A stretch of DNA of 64,000 nt, from the NCBI GenBank assembly GCA_017615355.1, contig JAGAAJ010000025.1:1-64000 (forward strand), given 5' to 3'. The notes beneath the pieces are model-generated. The model ran no database searches, was not told the DNA's origin, and saw nothing but the letters and a program-made list of their open reading frames with translations. The DNA is from Prevotella sp. (GTDB lineage: Bacteria; Bacteroidota; Bacteroidia; Bacteroidales; Bacteroidaceae). How positions within the stretch are numbered: the stretch's first letter is position 1; every line of letters starts with the position of its first letter. Position numbers and translations under genes: made by a program. Positions 1-11,900 of this stretch are shown piece by piece.

Positions 1-682
<682 letters not shown>

Positions 683-725
683 TTATTACGTTATTTCGTT
701 ATGACGATATTTCGATAAAATGTTA

Positions 726-3044
726 TTATCTGCGAAGCAGATTCAGCTTCACATTCGGTTTCATCACGTTGTGGACCTTCTTTGTCCAGGCCTTGACCTT
801 GGCGGTGGTCTGTGCCTCGATATCGTTGACCGACGAGCAGATCATGAAGGTGTAGACGCCGGCGTCGGTCTTCCAGGCTGAGGCCTTCTCATTGAACGAG
901 GCGAGGTCTTCGGTCTTGACGGTCATCGTGACGGTCTCTGTCTGGCCAGGCTGCAGCAGACGGGTCTTGGCATAGTTGCGCAGCTCCTTCTCAGGCTTGT
1001 TCAGCTTCTTGCTGTTGGGAGCAGCCACGAAGAGCTCCACGACATTGCGACCGGCACGTGAGCCGGTGTTCCTGACGTCGACCTTGACGGTATAGACGCC
1101 ATTGGCCTCGCTAACGCTCAGGTTCTCATAACCAAAAGTGGTGTAGCTCAGACCGAAGCCGAAGGGATAGGCCACGGGCTTGCCGAACGAGTCGAAGTAG
1201 CGGTAGCCCACGTAGATATCCTCCTCGTAGTTGGTGTAGTCGATGTTTGCCTGTGGCTCGCGTTTCTTGTCGTCGTCCTTGTTGCGACCCCACATAAACA
1301 TGGCGCCGAGCGTCTTGTCGTCGACATTGGCGGGGAAGTTCTTGTCGGCATAGGCATCGCCGTAGTTGATCTGGAAGGTCATGGGCAGCTTGCCGCTGGG
1401 ATTAACCTTGCCAGAGAGCACGTCGGCCACGCTGAAGCCGCTCTCCTGACCGCCCTGCCAGGTGCACACCACGGCATCGACCTGATCCTGCCACGAGGCG
1501 ACGTCGATGGGACTGCAGATGTCGAGCAGGGCGACGACTTTCTTTCCCTGAGCATGATAAGCCTCGCTGATGGCCTTGATGAGCTGCTTCTCACCATCTT
1601 TCAGGTAGAAGTCGGCCTCGCTGCGGTCAGCAGCCTCGCCGCTCTTACGACCCAGGCTGATGATGGCTACGTCGCTGCCTGCGATGGCAGCATCCATCTC
1701 CTCAGCCGTCAGTTGCTTCTCTTCAGCACGTGCAGGCGGCTGCAGGGAGAACTGTGGACGACCATTGGGGAAGAGACGCTTCTCCTCGTCGGCGATATGC
1801 TTGGTGTAAAGATTGATCAGCGGCTTGTAGATCTCGTAGCCTGCTGTACGCAGTCCTTCGACCAGCGACACGGTATAATGGCCTAAAGACATGCCGCCAA
1901 AGCCGGAGCCGCCGGAGATCCAGTCGTAGGAGGTGCAGCCAAACAAAGCCACCCGCTTTCCTGTCAGCGGCAGGATGCCGTTGTTCTTCAACAATACGAT
2001 GCCGTCGGCACCGACCTCGCGAACCACTTGGGCATGTGCCTTCAGATCGGGATTGTTCGTAGCCTGATAGCCCTTGAAATTATGTGTCTTGACCACATAC
2101 TCCAGGATTCGCTTGACGTTGGCATTCAGCACGTCCATCGGCAGCTCGCCGCTCTTGGCGGCAGCGAGGATGGCCTCATACTGCTTGTCCTGTCCCGGCT
2201 GCAGCATGTCGTTGCCGGCCAGCATGGCGGCTACAGCATTGTCGCCGCCGCCCCAGTCGCTGACGTACATACCCTTCCAGCCCCACTCGTCGCGGACGAT
2301 GGTGGTCAGCAGCTCATGGTTCTGCACGGCATACGGCCCGTTCAGCTTGTTATACGATGTCATGATGGTCCATGGGTCGCTCTCCTTGATCATAATCTCG
2401 AAGGCTTTCAGGTAGATTTCACGGAGGGCACGCTGCGACACCTGCGAGATGTTGTTGCTGCGGTTCGTCTCCTGGTTGTTGGCCACAAAGTGCTTTGGAC
2501 AGGCTGCCGTTCCCTCGCTCTGCACACCTTTCACATAGCCTGCGGCGATGGTGCCTGAGAGGTAGGGGTCTTCCGAGTAATACTCATGGTTGCGGCCGCA
2601 CAGCGGGTTACGGATCAGGTTCATGGCCGGCGACAGAATCCAGTCGAGCCCGAACTCCTTCACCTCGTTGCCGATGCCCTGTCCCACCTTGAAGGCAGCC
2701 TCGCGGTCCCATGTCGAGGCCAGCGTCATCGAGGCCACGAAGTCGGTGGGGTAGTAGTCGCGGTGGTCCCATTGGCGCTTGCTGTCCATGCGCAGGCCCT
2801 GCTGCGAGTCGGCACAATAGGTCTCAGGTATTCCCAGCCTTTCGATGCCGAGGGTGCTGCCAGCCGTTCCCGGGAACTTCGCATCGTCGTTGAAGTGCAT
2901 GCCGCAGCCCAATACCAGATGGCATTTCTCCTCCAGCGTCATGGCATTCACCACCTCGTCGATATTGTCAGCGTTCAGTTTTGGCTGACCGTAGGCGCAC
3001 AAGGCGGCCGCGATGAGGCCAAAAGTCACTATCGTCTTTTTCAT
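726..3044 (-). CDS. Glycoside hydrolase family 3 (beta-glucosidase/xylosidase type)
   Basis: A periplasmic or outer-membrane glycosidase that removes terminal beta-linked sugars. After a signal peptide (MKKTIVTFGLIAAALCAYGQ) come the GH3 N-terminal barrel with KHFVANNQETNR (about residues 184-195) and the nucleophile aspartate in VSDWGGG (about D263), the GH3 C-terminal domain (GEAADRSEADF region), and a C-terminal fibronectin-III-like domain. The length of about 770 aa is typical. The frame is open upstream to ATGs at 3068 and 3062. I prefer 3044 because the signal peptide starts cleanly there, although 3068 abuts the stop of the upstream esterase. Both neighbours are CE1-like esterases, so hydrolase and esterases probably act on the same decorated glycan. 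Exact specificity is unknown. Confidence 0.92.
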   Translation of the reverse strand: MKKTIVTFGLIAAALCAYGQPKLNADNIDEVVNAMTLEEKCHLVLGCGMHFNDDAKFPGTAGSTLGIERLGIPETYCADSQQGLRMDSKRQWDHRDYYPTDFVASMTLASTWDREAAFKVGQGIGNEVKEFGLDWILSPAMNLIRNPLCGRNHEYYSEDPYLSGTIAAGYVKGVQSEGTAACPKHFVANNQETNRSNNISQVSQRALREIYLKAFEIMIKESDPWTIMTSYNKLNGPYAVQNHELLTTIVRDEWGWKGMYVSDWGGGDNAVAAMLAGNDMLQPGQDKQYEAILAAAKSGELPMDVLNANVKRILEYVVKTHNFKGYQATNNPDLKAHAQVVREVGADGIVLLKNNGILPLTGKRVALFGCTSYDWISGGSGFGGMSLGHYTVSLVEGLRTAGYEIYKPLINLYTKHIADEEKRLFPNGRPQFSLQPPARAEEKQLTAEEMDAAIAGSDVAIISLGRKSGEAADRSEADFYLKDGEKQLIKAISEAYHAQGKKVVALLDICSPIDVASWQDQVDAVVCTWQGGQESGFSVADVLSGKVNPSGKLPMTFQINYGDAYADKNFPANVDDKTLGAMFMWGRNKDDDKKREPQANIDYTNYEEDIYVGYRYFDSFGKPVAYPFGFGLSYTTFGYENLSVSEANGVYTVKVDVRNTGSRAGRNVVELFVAAPNSKKLNKPEKELRNYAKTRLLQPGQTETVTMTVKTEDLASFNEKASAWKTDAGVYTFMICSSVNDIEAQTTAKVKAWTKKVHNVMKPNVKLNLLRR

Positions 3045-3068
3045 ATTTTTCAGTTTTTCCATTCTCAA

Positions 3069-4283
<1,215 letters not shown>

Positions 4284-4305
4284 CTACTTTTTAACAAAAT
4301 TCCTC

Positions 4306-4962
4306 TTACTTGCTTCCTCCGTAGACGTTGTAGGAGATGTTCTCTGGCTTCCACTTGTCCTTGGGTGTGGGCTGCTCGTCGGGATAGCCGATGACGACGG
4401 TGCAGAGGGGGATGATGTACTCAGGCATGCCGAGAATCTGTGCCACCTGACCGGCACGCTCTACGATGGGGTAGAGGCCCGTCCACACGGCACCGAGGCC
4501 GAGGGCATGGGCGGCAAGGAGGAGGTTCTCGGTGGCGGCGCTCACGTCTTGAATCCAGAAGCCGTTGGCATCGCCGCCAATGGCTTTCTCCATGTTGCCG
4601 CAGATGACGATGGCCAGCGGGGCATTGCGCAGCATGTCGCCGCGACGTCCCTCGCCTGCCAGCTTGTTGAGCATGGCCTTGTCGGTGACGACGACGAAGT
4701 GCCAGGGCTGTTTGTTCATGGCGGTGGGAGCGGCCATTGCGGCACGCAGCATCGTCTCGATCTTGCAGTCCTCTACGGGCTGCTGCTTGTACTTGCGGAT
4801 GGAGGTGCGTGTCATGATATTCTCAATGATGGCCTTCTGGCAACACTCTTTCTTGTCGCCCTGCTGGCAACAACCGTCGCCCTCGTGCTTGCACTCCTGG
4901 GCCTGGAGGGCGCTGGCTCCGAAGAGGAGCATCAGTGCCATAGCTGTGATTTGCTTTTTCAT
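4306..4962 (-). CDS. Exported cysteine-rich nitroreductase-family protein
   Basis: 218 aa. The signal peptide (MKKQITAMALMLLFGASALQAQ) is followed by a short cysteine-rich stretch (residues about 24-42, with CC pairs) and then an FMN-dependent nitroreductase domain (TRTSIRKYKQQPVE, APTAMNKQPWHFVVV, and GLGAVWTGLYP near the C-terminus). The frame is open upstream to 5259, but that extension runs in the shadow of the next gene. ATG 4962 begins a proper signal peptide and sits directly after four CGAAAA hexamers (minus strand), which may act as an A-rich ribosome-binding region. Exported nitroreductases are less usual than cytosolic ones; the physiological substrate is unknown. Confidence 0.85.
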   Translation of the reverse strand: MKKQITAMALMLLFGASALQAQECKHEGDGCCQQGDKKECCQKAIIENIMTRTSIRKYKQQPVEDCKIETMLRAAMAAPTAMNKQPWHFVVVTDKAMLNKLAGEGRRGDMLRNAPLAIVICGNMEKAIGGDANGFWIQDVSAATENLLLAAHALGLGAVWTGLYPIVERAGQVAQILGMPEYIIPLCTVVIGYPDEQPTPKDKWKPENISYNVYGGSK

Positions 4963-4985
4963 TTTCGTTTTCGTTTTCGTTTTCG
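4962..4985 (-). repeat. Hexanucleotide repeat (CGAAAA)x4 abutting a start codon
   Basis: Four perfect TTTTCG units (CGAAAA on the coding strand) end at the ATG of the nitroreductase. A-rich leaders are typical of Bacteroidetes translation starts. A change in copy number would alter the leader without changing a reading frame. Confidence 0.85.
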
Positions 4986-5017
4986 TTCCGGCGATAAACC
5001 GCCGGACACAGTTTTGG

Positions 5018-7138
5018 TTATTTGATGATGATTTTCTTTCCGTTGCAGATGTAGACACCCTTCTTGAGGGGTGAGAGGTAGGAGGTGTGAGGTGTGAGGC
5101 TGCGGCCTTGCAGGTCATAATAACGATTGCTGACCGTTGGCTCACAGTTGTTGTCGATGATGCCTGTAGAAGGCGAGGTGAAGACCACCTTGACGGTGAC
5201 GTTGCAGGCGGGCATCTCAAACTCGTCGTCGTCAAGCCTGGTGGTGTTGCCTTTCTCATCGGTGACGGTGATGGAGCTCAGCAAGAAGCCGTCGGCGGGA
5301 ATGGCGGTGACGGTGATGATGGTCTCCTCAACGGCCTCGCTGGGCGTGATATCGACGGTGCCGGGGCCTTCCTGCTCGAGGGTGACGGTGTAGAGCTTGT
5401 CCCATTGTGCATAGAGGTCGATGTCTGTCTGCAGGGTGACGGTGGCGCCATTCTCGAAGTATTCGCCCTCGCCGTCGGCCTTGGTGGTCCATCCGTAGAA
5501 GACGTAGCCCGGATTGGTGAAGGTGCAGGGCTTGAGGTCGGCGGCCTCGCCCTTGTTCACCTGCTGGGTGTAGGTGGCGGTGCCGTTGTGGTAGGTGATG
5601 GTGACGGTGGCTGGTGCTGCCGACTCGTTGAGCCTATAGAGATGGATGGGCTGCTGTGCGGTGTAGGTGCTGGCCTTGTAGTAGCGGAAACGCTCCTGTT
5701 TGTCGGCTTTGTTGTAGCGCAGGTGTGCACCTCCTGTGCCGACGATGCAGAGGTCGGAACCATCGAACGAGATGGTGTTGATATACGGCACGTCGGTGCT
5801 CTCGTCCATTCCGTTGGAGGAGCTGGAGGCGAGGCCGATGAACCTGCCGCTGGCCGAGCGGATGACGTAGCCGTCGGCATCCATGATGGGCTCGACGGTG
5901 AAGGTGGCGGCACGGGTGTCGTCGTTGGCAGCAATGGTGCCGTCGGTGATGGTGACGGCTCTAGTGTTGTATGCAACATCGAGCTTATCTTTCAGCGATC
6001 CGTCGAAGACTAATCCTGAACCGTTCTCGCCTTCATACACGATGAGATAGGTGCCGCTCCAGTCGTCGGGCGTGCTGGTGACCTTGACAAAGTCTCCTGT
6101 GCCGACACCCTCCTTGAAGGTGGCGCTGACGGTGACGTCGTAGTCGGGCATGGTGAAGGTGCCCTTCTCGCTGACGCTGACGGTGGTGGCAGGGCTGCCC
6201 GTCTTCCAGGCACTCCAGGTGTCGACGGTATATCCGGCATCGGGCTTGGCGATGAGGGTGACGGTGCTGCCCTTGGCGGCTTTGCCGGGAGCGGTGATGC
6301 TGCCGTGCTCGAGACCGGTGGCGATGGTGATGTCGTAGTAGTCCTCGGACGAAGCATTGTCCCAGATCATGTGGGCATACTCAGGATGGTCGATGAAGGG
6401 GTTGCGGTTCCACTGCACGAAGTTGTAGACGGCATTGTTGCGGTCGATCTCCTTCTGGCTGACTGGATCTTGGTCGTTCCATTGCAGCAGCATGGTCATG
6501 GCCCACGGCTCAATCTCGCACTTGTTGGTCATGGCGCTCGTCTTCCAGCTGCCGTCCTCGGTGTAGTAGCGGGTGGACATATAGAAATAGGTACGTGCGA
6601 TGTCGCCCTTGTACTCGTCGGCCGGCTCGAAAGCCTTTCCGCTGTAGCCCGGTGTCTTGCTGGTGCCCAGCTTGCTGCCGTTGGACGAGGTGAACGTGAC
6701 GTTCTTCACCTCGGCGTAGGGATAGTTGCTGCGCATGTTGTTGACCTTGGCATCGGTGGGGTAGACGTGGAAGATGTCCGACTTCGGCGTGCCGCTGCCA
6801 AACCAGCTCTGCGGCCAGGTGTGCTCCTTGTTCCATCCGTTGCCCTCGCTGGCGCTGGAGCCTCCGGCCTGGTCGAGGGTGTAGTGCTGGTTGGAGTAGA
6901 TATCGATAATCCTGTTGTTCTCGTCGAGGTCGGTGTAGCCGTAGTAGTCGCCCAGGCTGCTATAGGCCACCGACCGATGATTCTTGATGATATCGTGCAG
7001 GGCCAATCTCAGCTCCTGGCCTGTCTTTCCCTCGGCATCGGCGTAGTAGCCCTCGGGAATCTGTGCCCAGAGCATGCCGCTGAACAGGGTGAGCAGCAAT
7101 GCCAGGGAAAGACGTTTATTGGTTATAGTACGTTTCAT
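5018..7138 (-). CDS. Secreted endonuclease I family nuclease with bacterial repeat domains
   Basis: About 706 aa. The signal peptide (KRTITNKRLSLALLLTLFSG) is followed by an endonuclease I/NucM domain with NKEHTWPQSWF (H106 as general base) and NNMRSNYPY (about residues 30-270). Next are an InlB-like repeat (PDAGYTVDTWSAW), a middle beta domain (about 350-500), a second InlB repeat (GYVFYGWTTKADGEG...LYAQW) and a C-terminal YYDLQGR...KKGVYICNGKKIIIK module common on secreted Bacteroidales proteins and possibly sorting-related. It probably degrades extracellular DNA or RNA. I chose 7138 over the ATG at 7162 because the signal peptide starts there. It overlaps the upstream lipoprotein by 23 bp. 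The C-terminal module carries a 7-bp repeat insert (LTPHTSYLSPL). Confidence 0.88.
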   Translation of the reverse strand: MKRTITNKRLSLALLLTLFSGMLWAQIPEGYYADAEGKTGQELRLALHDIIKNHRSVAYSSLGDYYGYTDLDENNRIIDIYSNQHYTLDQAGGSSASEGNGWNKEHTWPQSWFGSGTPKSDIFHVYPTDAKVNNMRSNYPYAEVKNVTFTSSNGSKLGTSKTPGYSGKAFEPADEYKGDIARTYFYMSTRYYTEDGSWKTSAMTNKCEIEPWAMTMLLQWNDQDPVSQKEIDRNNAVYNFVQWNRNPFIDHPEYAHMIWDNASSEDYYDITIATGLEHGSITAPGKAAKGSTVTLIAKPDAGYTVDTWSAWKTGSPATTVSVSEKGTFTMPDYDVTVSATFKEGVGTGDFVKVTSTPDDWSGTYLIVYEGENGSGLVFDGSLKDKLDVAYNTRAVTITDGTIAANDDTRAATFTVEPIMDADGYVIRSASGRFIGLASSSSNGMDESTDVPYINTISFDGSDLCIVGTGGAHLRYNKADKQERFRYYKASTYTAQQPIHLYRLNESAAPATVTITYHNGTATYTQQVNKGEAADLKPCTFTNPGYVFYGWTTKADGEGEYFENGATVTLQTDIDLYAQWDKLYTVTLEQEGPGTVDITPSEAVEETIITVTAIPADGFLLSSITVTDEKGNTTRLDDDEFEMPACNVTVKVVFTSPSTGIIDNNCEPTVSNRYYDLQGRSLTPHTSYLSPLKKGVYICNGKKIIIK
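5066..5099 (-). repeat. Heptanucleotide repeat array in nuclease gene
   Basis: On the coding strand the pyrimidine units CTCACAC, CTCACAC, CTCCTAC, CTCTCAC follow each other at 7-bp period. They encode THTSYLSPL inside the C-terminal module. Confidence 0.8.
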
Positions 7139-8183
7139 AGCACTCGTCATAGACTTTCTCAACCTGATCCATCATCACCTTGCCGTTCTCGACGAAGATT
7201 TTTAGCTTGTTCTCGCCTCGCCATCCGGCATCGGTAAACTGATAGTGATACCAGCCCTCGTTGTCCTTGGCGATGCTGATGACCTGGTCGCGAACGTTCT
7301 CGACGTCGGGCTTGCCGTCCTGTGCGCCAGTGCGGAAGAGCCAGACGGCATAGCCCTCGCCGTCATACTCATACTGGTCCTTGAGGTGTTTCAGCAGCCT
7401 CGGTGTGCAGTGCTGCTCAAGGAAGTCGTATTCATTGTATTTCTGATGCTCATACATGTCGATGATGAACTGCTGGATGACGGGGTCGCCCTCATGGGCC
7501 TTGTCGATATCGTCCTGGAAGGTGTTTGCATCGCCCTTGTAGAGGATGGTGCGCTTGTAGAAATGGCTGTAGTCGCCATGCTTGAAGGTGACACGCTGCC
7601 AGTTGCCGTGCTCGTCGAAGTCGGAGAGCTTGACGCTGTACTCGTCGTGATCCTCAACGATATTGCCGTGGATGGCCTCCTCGAACTCGGCCTTCACGAT
7701 GTTGCCGTCGTCGTCGCGCTCATATGTGGAGCAGGTGTAGTTGCCCATCTGGTTGCTGTCCATGTGCGACTTGGGCAGCATGGAGCTGTTGTCGTAGATG
7801 AGGGAGGTGATCCAGGGCTCGTCGGACTCGAAGCTGATGATCTCGATGCGACGCTTGCTGTCACGGTCGATGGTGGCCTCCTCGGGATAGCCTTCGGAGT
7901 TGAACTTGTAGACACTCTTCAGCGAGCCGTTGTCCTCGAACTGTACGACGACGGGCAGGGTGTGCTCATCGCCTGTGTACTTCACGGCGATGACCTCACC
8001 GCGCAAATCGAAGGTGGCCAGGTCCTGAGTCAGGTAGTCGTCCTTCTCGTCCTCGTCTTCCACCTCTTCGTTTTCGTCTTCGTTTTCGTTTTCGTCCTTC
8101 TTGTTCTTCTTTCCGTCGCAGGCAGCAATGGCGAAAAACATAAAGAAAGCTGCCAAAAACAGCACATAGTTTTTCTTTTTCAT
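7116..8183 (-). CDS. Lipoprotein with acidic linker, unknown function
   Basis: 355 aa. A lipoprotein signal peptide ends at FAIAAC (C22). A very acidic linker (residues about 30-50, ENENEDENEEVEDEDE) encoded by near-repetitive TTTTCG/TCTTCG sequence follows, and then a domain of YxxGxxxx-type beta strands (VYKFNSEGYPEEATI, YERDDDGNIVKAEF, DFDEHGNWQRVTF) like those in RHS/YD-type or DUF4595 lipoproteins. The C-terminal third (KYNEYDFLEQHCTPRLLKHL onward) resembles DUF3828-type domains. No enzyme motif is visible. It lies upstream of, and overlaps, the nuclease gene, which suggests translational coupling. Confidence 0.8.
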   Translation of the reverse strand: MKKKNYVLFLAAFFMFFAIAACDGKKNKKDENENEDENEEVEDEDEKDDYLTQDLATFDLRGEVIAVKYTGDEHTLPVVVQFEDNGSLKSVYKFNSEGYPEEATIDRDSKRRIEIISFESDEPWITSLIYDNSSMLPKSHMDSNQMGNYTCSTYERDDDGNIVKAEFEEAIHGNIVEDHDEYSVKLSDFDEHGNWQRVTFKHGDYSHFYKRTILYKGDANTFQDDIDKAHEGDPVIQQFIIDMYEHQKYNEYDFLEQHCTPRLLKHLKDQYEYDGEGYAVWLFRTGAQDGKPDVENVRDQVISIAKDNEGWYHYQFTDAGWRGENKLKIFVENGKVMMDQVEKVYDECYETYYNQ

Positions 8184-8205
8184 GGTCTTTTATTCTTTTT
8201 GGTTG

Positions 8206-8877
8206 TTAGTTTTTTCTGTAAACGGTGATGGCGCCGCCGCTGCTCTGTGCATACTGGCGCAGCAGCTGCTGGATATAACAGGCATTGTCGACGACACGCT
8301 GCTCGTTGCCGTCGTAGCCGTTGATGAGTACGACGAGATGGGTAGTCGCAAGGGTGATCTTTGTGCGTTCGTTGTCGCTGGTGGGAGTGCCGACACCGCC
8401 CTGTGCATCACGGTAGACGGGCAGTCCGGCGATATTCAGCATCCCTCGGCCAATGCCCTCGTAGGGCTCGTCCTCACGACCGATGCCCAGCGTCAGCGTG
8501 TCGCCCACGAACTTGTCGGCATCGAAGCCTCCGATGCTGTAGCCGTAGCCGATGCTGGCCAGGTTGATAAGGTCGACGAGTGTGTCGATCTGATACAGCT
8601 CCTTGCCCTGCAGCATACGGCGGATAAGCTGCTCGCTGGCAGGACGATAGCGCGACGGGTCTTTCCCACATTTCTTATAGATGGCACGTGTGGCAGCTAT
8701 CGAGGGCAGCTCCTTCACACTCTCGGTGGTCAGCTCTTTGCGCAGCTGTTCCTCCAGCTCGTGAATCTCCTTCCACAACAGCTCGCTGTATGGGCTGTTC
8801 ACCACATTCGCCTCAAGGCATGCCCCGACGAACACAGGGCACACCTCGGCTATCTCTTCAGATACGATGACTTTCAT
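8206..8877 (-). CDS. B3/B4 tRNA-binding domain protein
   Basis: 223 aa from the preferred start MKVIVSEEIAE; ATG 8895 is also in frame. The whole protein is a B3/B4 domain like that of the PheRS beta subunit: an N-terminal helical part (SELLWKEIHELEEQLRKEL), PSIAATRAIYKKCGKDPSRYRPASE, and the hallmark GRGMLNIAGLPVYRD...GTPTSDNERTKI. Standalone members are thought to bind or edit tRNA or amino acids, but their role is poorly defined. It is cytosolic, with no signal peptide. A TAACTTTG -7 box lies 25 bp upstream. Confidence 0.85.
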   Translation of the reverse strand: MKVIVSEEIAEVCPVFVGACLEANVVNSPYSELLWKEIHELEEQLRKELTTESVKELPSIAATRAIYKKCGKDPSRYRPASEQLIRRMLQGKELYQIDTLVDLINLASIGYGYSIGGFDADKFVGDTLTLGIGREDEPYEGIGRGMLNIAGLPVYRDAQGGVGTPTSDNERTKITLATTHLVVLINGYDGNEQRVVDNACYIQQLLRQYAQSSGGAITVYRKN

Positions 8878-8902
8878 AAATACGAAAATGCTCAACTGGG
8901 TG

Positions 8903-8910
8903 CAAAGTTA
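8903..8910 (-). promoter_or_regulatory. Bacteroidetes -7 box (TAACTTTG)
   Basis: TAnnTTTG match upstream of the B3/B4-domain gene. Confidence 0.6.
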
Positions 8911-8986
8911 AGCATTTTTTCGTTTTTCGGTGCATTTTTTCGTCATATTTTTCGTGTTGATGACGGTTGAAAAATTAAAGATGAGG

Positions 8987-11900
8987 TTACCAGCCTCCGC
9001 GTCTGCCGCCACCGCCACCACCAGGGCCTCCGAAACCGCCACGACCGCCAGGGCCTCTGTCGCCGAAGCCGCGTTCACCAGGACCTCTGTCACCGAAGCC
9101 ACGCTCGCCGCCGCCATTGCGACCGCCAAAGAAGTTGAGGCGGTAGCTGATGTGCAGCATGGCATAGCTGGTGATGGTGTTCACCTCTGTATCACGCCAT
9201 CCGTTGGCATTGACGGTGCGGCTGAAATTGGTTTGCTCGTGCAGGATATCGTACCATTGCAGCATGACGGTGAGCTTCTTTCCGCGCAAAAAACTGTGGC
9301 TGAGCTGGGCGTTCCAGATGAGCTCGTTGGTGTTCAGCGTCTCGTCGCTGTAGCCTCGTTTCGAGTAGACATGGAAGTCGGTGCTGAGGTTGGAGCCCCA
9401 GGGGAAGGTGACCTTCGTGTTGCCGCCGTAGCGGAAGTTCCAGGTGGTGAGGTTGCGCGAGGCCTGCAGCTCGTTCTCCGTGCGGGCGTATGTCAGTTCT
9501 CCGTTGAGCGAGAAGCTGAGCCACTTGTTGCGGAAGCTGAGCGACACGTCAGGCCTCAGGTTGTAGGTGTGGGTGACGTTACGGTCGGCTTGTGCAGTTC
9601 GGTCGAGGTTGACGTAGCCTATGTGGTGCTGATAGCTGCCGTTGATGCCGCCGCTGATGTCCCAGCGGTTCAGCGTGTCGAGACCGATATTGAACGAGGC
9701 ACCTCCACGCACATTCCAGTTGCCGTTGATGTTCTCAGGTCTGGAGATGCGTCCGCCGGTGGTTTCGTTGTAGGTCACGATGTTGCCTATCGAGTTGGTG
9801 GTGACCTGCCAGCTGGCGTTGGTGCTGAAGCTCCAGTGGCTCTGAGCCTTAGGCACCTGGAAGCCCAGGCTGTCCTCCACCAGCTTCGGCGCACGCTGCT
9901 TCTGGAAGTTCACCTGCAGGTTGGTGTTGAACGAAGGCTTCAAACCTGGGTTACCCATCGAGATATTCAGCGGGTTGGTGTCGTCGTAGATGTCGAGCAG
10001 CTGCGTGATGTTGGGCTGCTGTGTCTGTCCGCGAAGCTGCACCTGCAGGTTGGTCTGCTGATTAAAGCGGTAGCGCATGTTCAGCGTGGGCGACATATTG
10101 GTCACCGTGCGTATCGTGTCGACAGGCACACCAAGATACTGCTGGATGTAGTGCGAGCGCTGGGGCTGCACCGTCACGCCTACGTTCATGTTCAGTTTCT
10201 CTCTCACCATGCGTAGCTGCACGTCGATGTTCTGCCCATACTCCGTGCGCTCTGAGTAGCGGCTCAGACGGTCGCTGAGGTACATCTCGTAGGGATTGTC
10301 GAGGAATCCGAAGAGGGCTGCCCACTCGCGGTATTCGTTCAGCACGGCGAGGAACTGCTCGTCGGTGTAGTCGGGGAAGTCGTAGGTGGAGGGATCGTTC
10401 TTCTGATGACTGTAGCTGTAGCGGTAGTTCAGCTGCAGGAAAAGGCCTTGGGCACCGAAGCTGCGCTGACGGTTGCGGTTGCCGAAGGGGCCGCGGCCTC
10501 TTCCGGCAGGAAAACCGCCGGACACCGTGTCTTCGGGTTCGGGCTTCGGCAGGAAGGTGAGGAGGGGCTCGGTGTAGGTGACGCCGATGGAGTAGCTGAA
10601 GTTGTCGTTGGCTGAGAGGGTATAGCGGTTGGTCTGATAGGTGGAGTCCTCGCCCAGCTGGTTCAGCGTCTGATAAAGATGTACGGCCGAGAGGTTGGCG
10701 TTGCGGTTGTTGCCGTCGCTGTAGCGGATGTTGCCGCTCAGGGCCACGTTGCGTCCCTTGGTGCCGATGCGGCGGTAGATTTGCAGCTGCGAGTTGATGT
10801 TCTTGCTCTCGCCGTAGCCCAGCGACTTGTTCTCCCTGTCGTTGACAATGAGGTTGTGGGCATCCATGTAGGCACGGCTCTCGGCGCTGAGTGCATCCGT
10901 CACATAGTCGAAGGGATTGGCGTTGAACGAGGCTGAAGTGGCAAAGCCGCGGCTATCGTTGGTCGAGAAATTGATGTCAGGACGGAAATTCAGGGTGGTC
11001 ACCGAGTCCATCTTCCATTCCAGGTTCATGTTGCCCGTCCAGCCGTTGTTGCGCTGGTAGCTCTGGCTCACGCTGTTCGAGAAGGCTCCTCCTCGGGTGT
11101 TGACGAAGTTCTCCGACCCGTTGCGGCTCCAGTTGTCCACGTCGCCATGTGTCCAGGTGATACGTCCGCTGGCTTTCACCTTTTGGCCGTCCTCGTAGCT
11201 GATGTCAAGGGCGCCCGTCTTCGTCTCTCGCTGTCCCTGATTGTTGCCGCGTCCTCGTCCGCCACGTCCAGAGAAGTTGCGGTCGTTCACGTTGTTGGCA
11301 TTGCCCATGAAGGTGTAGCGCATGTCGCCGAAGGGCTTCATCGCCGTCAGTCGGATGCCGTAGCGATGGTCTGTGCCGTAGCCCAAGTCGGGGTTGGCCT
11401 GGATGCCGTTGCGGGCGCTGCGCTTGGTGGTAAACTCCAACACGAAATCGTCGTTGCCGTCGTCGATGCCTGTCATACGGCTCAGGTCGCTCTTCTCGTC
11501 GTAGGCCTTCACCTTGTCGATGACGTAGGAGGGCAGGTTTTTCATCACGGCATCGTTGTTGCCCGTCATGAAGTCGCGTCCGTCGAGCTTGAATTTCCTC
11601 ACGTCCTTGCCGTTGATGCTGATCTTGCCATCGTCGTCGACCTTTGCGCCGGGCAGCATCTCCACCAGCGCCTCGATGACGGAGCCCTCAGGCACACGGA
11701 AGGCGTCGGCATTGTAGATGACTGTGTCGTCCTTGATCACCATCTTCGGCAGGTTGGCGATGGCTATGGCTTCGTCTAAGACCACGCTCTCGGCCTCCAT
11801 CAGTAGGGTAGGGACGCTAGTGGCCCGTTGCCCATTGACATTGACCGTTCTCGTCAGCGTCTTGTAACCCAGATACGTCGCTTTCAGCAGGTAGCTGCCT

